A program made the translations under genes and the position numbers. From positions 62,001-126,000 of the forward strand of contig CAJJDN010000071.1 of the NCBI GenBank assembly GCA_905182985.1: a DNA stretch of 64,000 nucleotides. The letters run 5' to 3'. The DNA comes from Paramecium sonneborni (lineage: Eukaryota; Ciliophora; Oligohymenophorea; Peniculida; Parameciidae). This document shows, piece after piece, positions 59,534 through 64,000 of this stretch (positions are counted from its first letter, which is position 1; each line of letters starts with the position of its first letter). The notes under the pieces are model-generated. The model worked only from the letters and a program-made list of their open reading frames with translations. It searched no databases and was not told the origin of the DNA.

Positions 59534-61034
59534 TCATTATTATTGGGCTGTAAGTTCTTTGAGCATAGGATATACATTTTTTCCATTACTTTACCATTCT
59601 TCAACTGCTCTTTAGGCCCATGATGTGAATGTTCTAGTTGAGCATTCTTTTTTTCTTAGTATTTCTTCAGCTTCATCTAAATCTTATAGAATTTGTTATT
59701 CTCTTAATTTCTAAAGAAATATTTATAAATTAATAAAATACCTATTTTTCTTCAATTTGTGAAAGTTGGAAATTCTTAAGTTAAACTCTTCTTAATCTAA
59801 TTTAATCATTTTCATCTTCTTCCATCTTCTTTAATTCTTCAGCTCTTTATTTCCAATATTCTTAAAACTCTTTATCATTCTTTATTCTTTATTCTGAGTC
59901 TTTAATTTTGAATTCTGCAGTAATCTTCCTACTCTCATCTATTTTTTTTTTCAACTAAATTTATTTTTCTCTTTTTATTCTTTCAACTTCTTCTGCCTTA
60001 ATTTCTGCTTCTTAAATCTATTTATTAAGAATTCTTTAATTTTCATGTTCAATAGATTCTAATTTAGCTATTTAAGTATCAATCAATTTTTATCTTTATT
60101 CTTATTTTTCTCTAAATTTGAGTTCTTCCCTTTTTTTTCTCATTTCCATAATTTTTTCTTTTTTTTCAGCATAAACTCTAATTCTTTCATCATCTTCTAA
60201 TTCTTTAATCTTTTATAGATGTTTTTATTCTTTAAGTTCTTCATTACCTCTTTTAACTTCTTCAATATTTGCTAATCTTTTTCTTCTTCTTTCATTTTCA
60301 GCTTCTTCTTCATCCTTTATCATTTATTCAGCCTTAGCCTTATTTAATTATCCTTCAATTCTATCATTTTATATTAATTTAATATGATTATTAACCATTT
60401 CATCATGTTATTATTTCAATATTTTTCGTTACTCCATTTTCTTTCTTTTCATTTCTTCTAATTTCATTTCCTCTATCTATTATAATCTTGCTACATTTTC
60501 CAATACATCTTCATGATGAGCTTATTCCTTCATACTAAAAGTACATTCATATAATAAATTTACTCTAAGATAGTTTTCTTATATTAATTCAATTCAACTT
60601 ATGCATCCCTCTCTTACATTACATCAGTAATCAATAATTTGCTTTAAAATTGTCTTACTCTTGGATTTGCCTCATATATTTAACGATTAGCTTTCTCCAA
60701 TATCTCCTGTTTAACTTATGCTTAATATTCTGCTTCTTCTTCTCCTTATCTTCTTCTCTCTTCTTCATCTGCTTTAAATCTTTCGAATCTTGTTTAGTCC
60801 TTCTTCTTTCTTAAGGCATTTATTGTATTTGGCCACCTCTTTACTCTTTCCTAAGATTTTGCATGTCTTTATTAGCAAAACATATTTTTACAGTTCCATC
60901 TTTTAGATCAATCCAAAATTCTCTTATGTTCCAAAACAATTTTATTGAATTCTTCTTAATTGGGACAATGGTACAATCGAGGTAACTTTATTATCAAAAA
61001 CTCCAACAGTTTATGCTCGTGGTTCTTGTGACAT
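59534..61034 (-). CDS. CFAP210: axonemal protein CFAP210 (CCDC173)
   Basis: 471 residues, nearly all charged coiled coil, matching the microtubule inner protein CFAP210/CCDC173: an N-terminal SIVPLSQLRRIQ (family VIPKAEWERIQ-like), then MELHAKSQERVKRWPNTINA with LRKKK, EAEYQAQVKQEILEKANRQI, QSKLLITDVMQERDAQVELN, and a C-terminal TFTSWAQRAVEEWQSNGKNV. It lies inside outer-doublet microtubules of motile cilia. Introns: 60867-60891 (25 nt, AAG), 60535-60563 (29 nt, TAG) and 59711-59741 (31 nt, TAG). The first is required to place HAKSQERVKRW in frame and is good evidence for AAG acceptors. Good assignment; other TPH-like axonemal coiled coils are the alternative. Confidence 0.8.
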
Positions 61035-61074
61035 TTTAATTATATAATATATTTATTAATTATAAGAATGTTAC

Positions 61075-62454
61075 TCACAAATTTCTCTTGATTCTTTCTA
61101 AATCCAAATTGACAGCATATTCAAAATTATTATAATTAGAGTTTTCCTATTTAACAATACTCAATATTTTCATCTATAAAATCCAATTATTTAAATTGTT
61201 AACATCAATTTTCAAATCATTCTATTGTCTTAATTCAATGTATTTTTAATTAATTAATTTCTTCAATTCCTCATCAATATTTAATTGCATCTATTCTTAA
61301 TGAACTTAAATAATAAATTGTTCTAATCCATTATAATCAATTTGAATATTAGAATTCAGTTTTTAAGGTTCAACTTGATTAATCTTGATAGAATCAGGAG
61401 TTTATATGAATGTCTTACCTGTAGAGAGTATGATTACATTAGTTTAAACAGGTATTTCGACCATAGAATATTAAAAGTCTATTCCAATTTTAGAATGTTA
61501 AATGAATTTCTGAATATTTTATAGATTTTGTAAAGTCTTTCCTGAAATTTAGCCTTCTTTCATTAAGGTTTCATCAACAATAATTTAAGAGTGCATATTA
61601 GTTGGAATACAAAGTAATCCTTAAGAGATGGTATTTTCATCAAAATTCTTTTTGGAGAGAGTTTCAATATTAGATAGAAATTCATATTCTAAGGGAATGT
61701 AAAGTGTAGGGGAATAAATAGATGAAATGATAGATTTTAATTATTGAGCATCATTTTGATTAAGACCAAAAATATTAAATATTTATCTAGCACCATCAGC
61801 ATAGGTTTCATATTTGGTATAGGAAAGAAGATGTAAGGCTAATAGTTCTGAAGCCAAAGGATCTTTAAGTGTATGATTGAAATTATTGATTAATTATTAA
61901 TAGAGTAACAATTTATTGTTTTAAGTATTGTATGTTGGTTGAATGTATTTAATAACATTGAAATAGATTTCTTCTTCGTATTGTTATTTAAATGCTAGGA
62001 TGTTGAATTTGTTGAATATTTTCGGTTTGATAGAATCATTGAAATTGGAATAGAGAGTAACAATAGATTTGGTTGGTTTGTATTGACAATTAGGATCAAG
62101 GATACAGGCTGTATATGATGATTTATCAAAATAGAGTGGTTATCCATCAATAGAGGATTCATCACAACCTAATGGGTAGATAATGACTTAATTATTTTAT
62201 TAGACTGCTCCTATGAATACATCTTAGTCTAAGACATCAATAATTTAGATGGTTAAGTAGACTAATTGGTCTGATAGATCTTATGGTTGAAGTGATTGTA
62301 ATGTTGAAATAGAATGATTTGATAATTGTAAGTTAGCAAAATAGTTTCTGATTTCATTCTAAAAATAGAATTAGAGAATAGATATTACTTAATCTTTGAT
62401 TTGAACAACTCTTGATTGAGTCATTTACTAGACATCCAATAAAATTTAATCCAT
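61075..62454 (-). CDS. MCMBP: mini-chromosome maintenance complex-binding protein
   Basis: 449-residue MCMBP/ETG1 orthologue, which binds MCM3-7, supports MCM assembly and helps unload the helicase after replication. Seen: the N-terminal LVYLTIQIIDVLDQDVFIGA, a central DPLASELLALHLLSYTKYET, and the diagnostic C-terminal block GLLCIPTNMHSQIIVDETLM, KEGQISGKTLQNLQNIQKFI and FQYSMVEIPVQTNVIILSTG. One intron, 62359-62388 (30 nt, TAG). An upstream in-frame ATG (62490) would add a few hydrophobic residues; the ATG at 62454 is preferred because the divergent KATNIP gene starts at 62481. Stop 41 bp from the CFAP210 start. Firm. Confidence 0.92.
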
Positions 62455-62480
62455 AAATATTAATAAATAAGAACATTAAA
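62455..62480. promoter_or_regulatory. 26-base divergent spacer between MCMBP and KATNIP starts
   Basis: The two start codons face away from each other across 26 A/T-rich bases, so any promoter is shared or lies inside coding sequence. Both starts are inferred from reading frame. Confidence 0.45.
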
Positions 62481-64000
62481 ATGAAACCATAATAAAAGAA
62501 ATAATAATAACAATTGAGAGAGAAAGGTTTTGATACATTTATCTCTGGGGCCAATAAGGAAAGAGTAAATTAGAAAAATAAAAACTAATTAAAGTTAAAA
62601 ACAAAGAATGTGAAGAAATGGAATGATGAACATAGTCAATCATAAAAGATAGGCACACTTGATCATGATGATTTAGAAGTTTTAAGGAAATCATTAGTGT
62701 AAGGTATTGGGCATCATTAATTCAGGTAATGTGCTAAGCAAATCTTAATAGGATTTGCTTGAAAAATTACAGAAAGACACTCCCATTGATCATAGATATG
62801 ATCCTCATTTTTCATAACTTTTGGATAGTGATAATGAGGAATAGGAAGATTAATAAATCTAAGAAGAAGAAGAAGTAATTATTATTTGAATAAACTAAGT
62901 TGTGTTAATCTGAAGGAGAAGATAATGATGAATAATTTTATAAAGATGATTTTGAAAATACTAAACCTCAAATTTAACCTGTTGTATAATAATAATAATA
63001 ACCTTAAAAAATTATCTAAGTTGTCAATTTACCTGTCACTAAACCTAGACCAATTAGTGCTATTTCTGAATAACCATAATCTCAATTACCATCATAAACT
63101 AAATAACCTTCGTCTGAAATTAAACCACTTCCTTTCACTAAACCAGAAAATAAATAATATGCATCTAAACCATAATTAAGAGCTAATTCTGTAACTAAAT
63201 AAGAAGATATTAAAAATGATAATCATTCTTTTAATCCACCTCAAACATCATCAAGTTATAAACCTTAAGAAAAATAAAAGGACTAACTTGAAGAATTATT
63301 TGAAAAAATAGAGAAATTGTCCAGTGATGAAAAATAAAAACTCATTTTCTTTTTGAATAAGAATACTATCAATTTAGAAGAAAAAACTGATAGATCAGAA
63401 ATATAAAATGAATAATCACAGTAAAAATTATCACTGGAAATTCCTATTAAATAATAATAATAATAATAATCAAAACAATCAAAAGAATTATAAATTATAG
63501 AAAATAAACCTAAAGAATAAATACAATTATCTCTACCTCAAAATACTGTGAATAATTAGACATCTTTATAAATGCCATAAGTTGAAACTAAAAAAAGAAA
63601 TCCTAGTATTAATAATGTTATTCAGATGTAATAAGAATTTGTAAAAGAAGAGAAAGCATAAATAACATTAGAAAAAAATATTGATTTATTGATTGATAAG
63701 AATTCTTAATTAAAAATGAGAATTCTTTCAACATGGGGTAATCCAAGTTTAGTAGGTCTTACTGAAATAGAACTATATACAATAGATGGTAATAAAGTAT
63801 TACTCAAACCATATAATATTAAAATGAATAATGCTTAATCTCTTAAAATGCCCGAACTTCTTATTAATGGTAAATTTTTAACTAAGGATGCAATTAATAT
63901 GTGGTTAGGAAGTATGCCTGATCCTCCAAAAACAATAGAAATAGAAATATCATATGATGATGATATAGTTTTAGGAGGAATCAAAGTTTATAATTATAAT
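62481..64000 (+). CDS. KATNIP: KATNIP (KIAA0556) family protein, 3' truncated
   Basis: The first ~491 codons of a protein that runs off the window. The N-terminal ~370 residues are charged, Gln/Pro/Lys-rich and probably disordered (glutamine runs written as TAA, near 63,450-63,475). The domain at the edge matches the KATNIP repeat: RILSTWGNPSLVGLTEIELY, NMWLGSMPDPPKTIEIEISY and LGGIKVYNYN, like the family's N.G....VGLTGIE.F, HMWL.P and GI+.WNYN. KATNIP binds katanin and microtubules at the ciliary base; mutations cause Joubert syndrome in humans. Introns: 62704-62725 (22 nt, CAG) and 62875-62899 (25 nt, AAG). Start at 62481 is the first in-frame ATG of the open stretch. Confidence 0.85.

Noticed and set aside
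61342..61524. Plus-strand 60-residue ORF
   Set aside because: Antisense to the diagnostic C-terminal block of MCMBP.
1..64000. tRNA, rRNA, CRISPR array or transposon
   Set aside because: No G+C-richer cloverleaf-like islands, no repeat-spacer pattern and no transposase or reverse-transcriptase motif were seen on either strand; a tRNA scan was not possible by eye.

Overview
The window is A+T-rich nuclear DNA of a ciliate, almost certainly a Paramecium (macronuclear assembly). TAA and TAG occur in frame throughout conserved proteins where glutamine is expected, and TGA is the only stop. Coding regions are broken by tiny introns (about 20-33 nt, GTA...TAG). Genes are packed with gaps of a few to a few hundred bases, on both strands. 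A trichocyst matrix protein-like gene and several axonemal genes agree with this. Most usual ORF-callers miss the genes because they stop at TAA/TAG; the coordinates here were read with the ciliate code, and introns are given in each entry.

Layout. 1-13 kb: cyclic-nucleotide phosphodiesterase (5' truncated), a small acylated-type protein, a fatty acid hydroxylase/sterol desaturase, ribosomal protein eS6, a DHHC palmitoyltransferase, a B-box coiled-coil protein, a membrane protein with a degenerate histidine-kinase-like core, KEOPS subunit Cgi121/TPRKB, an MFS transporter and the histone chaperone ASF1. 13-25 kb: a PX-domain sorting nexin, several small genes, a polytopic membrane protein, a CxxC protein, a BT1-type transporter, a coiled-coil protein and the FACT subunit Pob3/SSRP1. 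25-28 kb: a gene carrying an in-frame TGA and a 1,057-bp exact duplication around a single N (assembly join). 28-45 kb: B-box/Kelch protein, MINDY4 deubiquitinase, alpha/beta hydrolase, STPGR protein, H-type lectin-like secreted protein, CRAL-TRIO protein, mitochondrial uL11, VPS9 protein and kinesin. 45-54 kb: small genes, PRA1-like protein, a NEK-type kinase spanning a second N-joined duplication (1,078 bp), and a large Kelch protein. 54-64 kb: LRR protein, SPATA4-like CH-domain protein, trichocyst matrix-like protein, CFAP210, MCMBP and KATNIP (3' truncated).

There is no operon logic; neighbours are mostly unrelated housekeeping genes. Chromatin/replication (ASF1, FACT, MCMBP), membrane traffic (sorting nexin, VPS9, PRA1, CRAL-TRIO, DHHC) and cilia (kinesin, STPGR, SPATA4-like, CFAP210, KATNIP, NEK) are well represented. 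The most notable observations are a second class of introns ending in AAG, in-frame TGA codons in otherwise continuous reading frames, divergent genes with start codons 8 and 26 bp apart, and the two assembly duplications. I found no tRNA, rRNA, CRISPR or mobile element.
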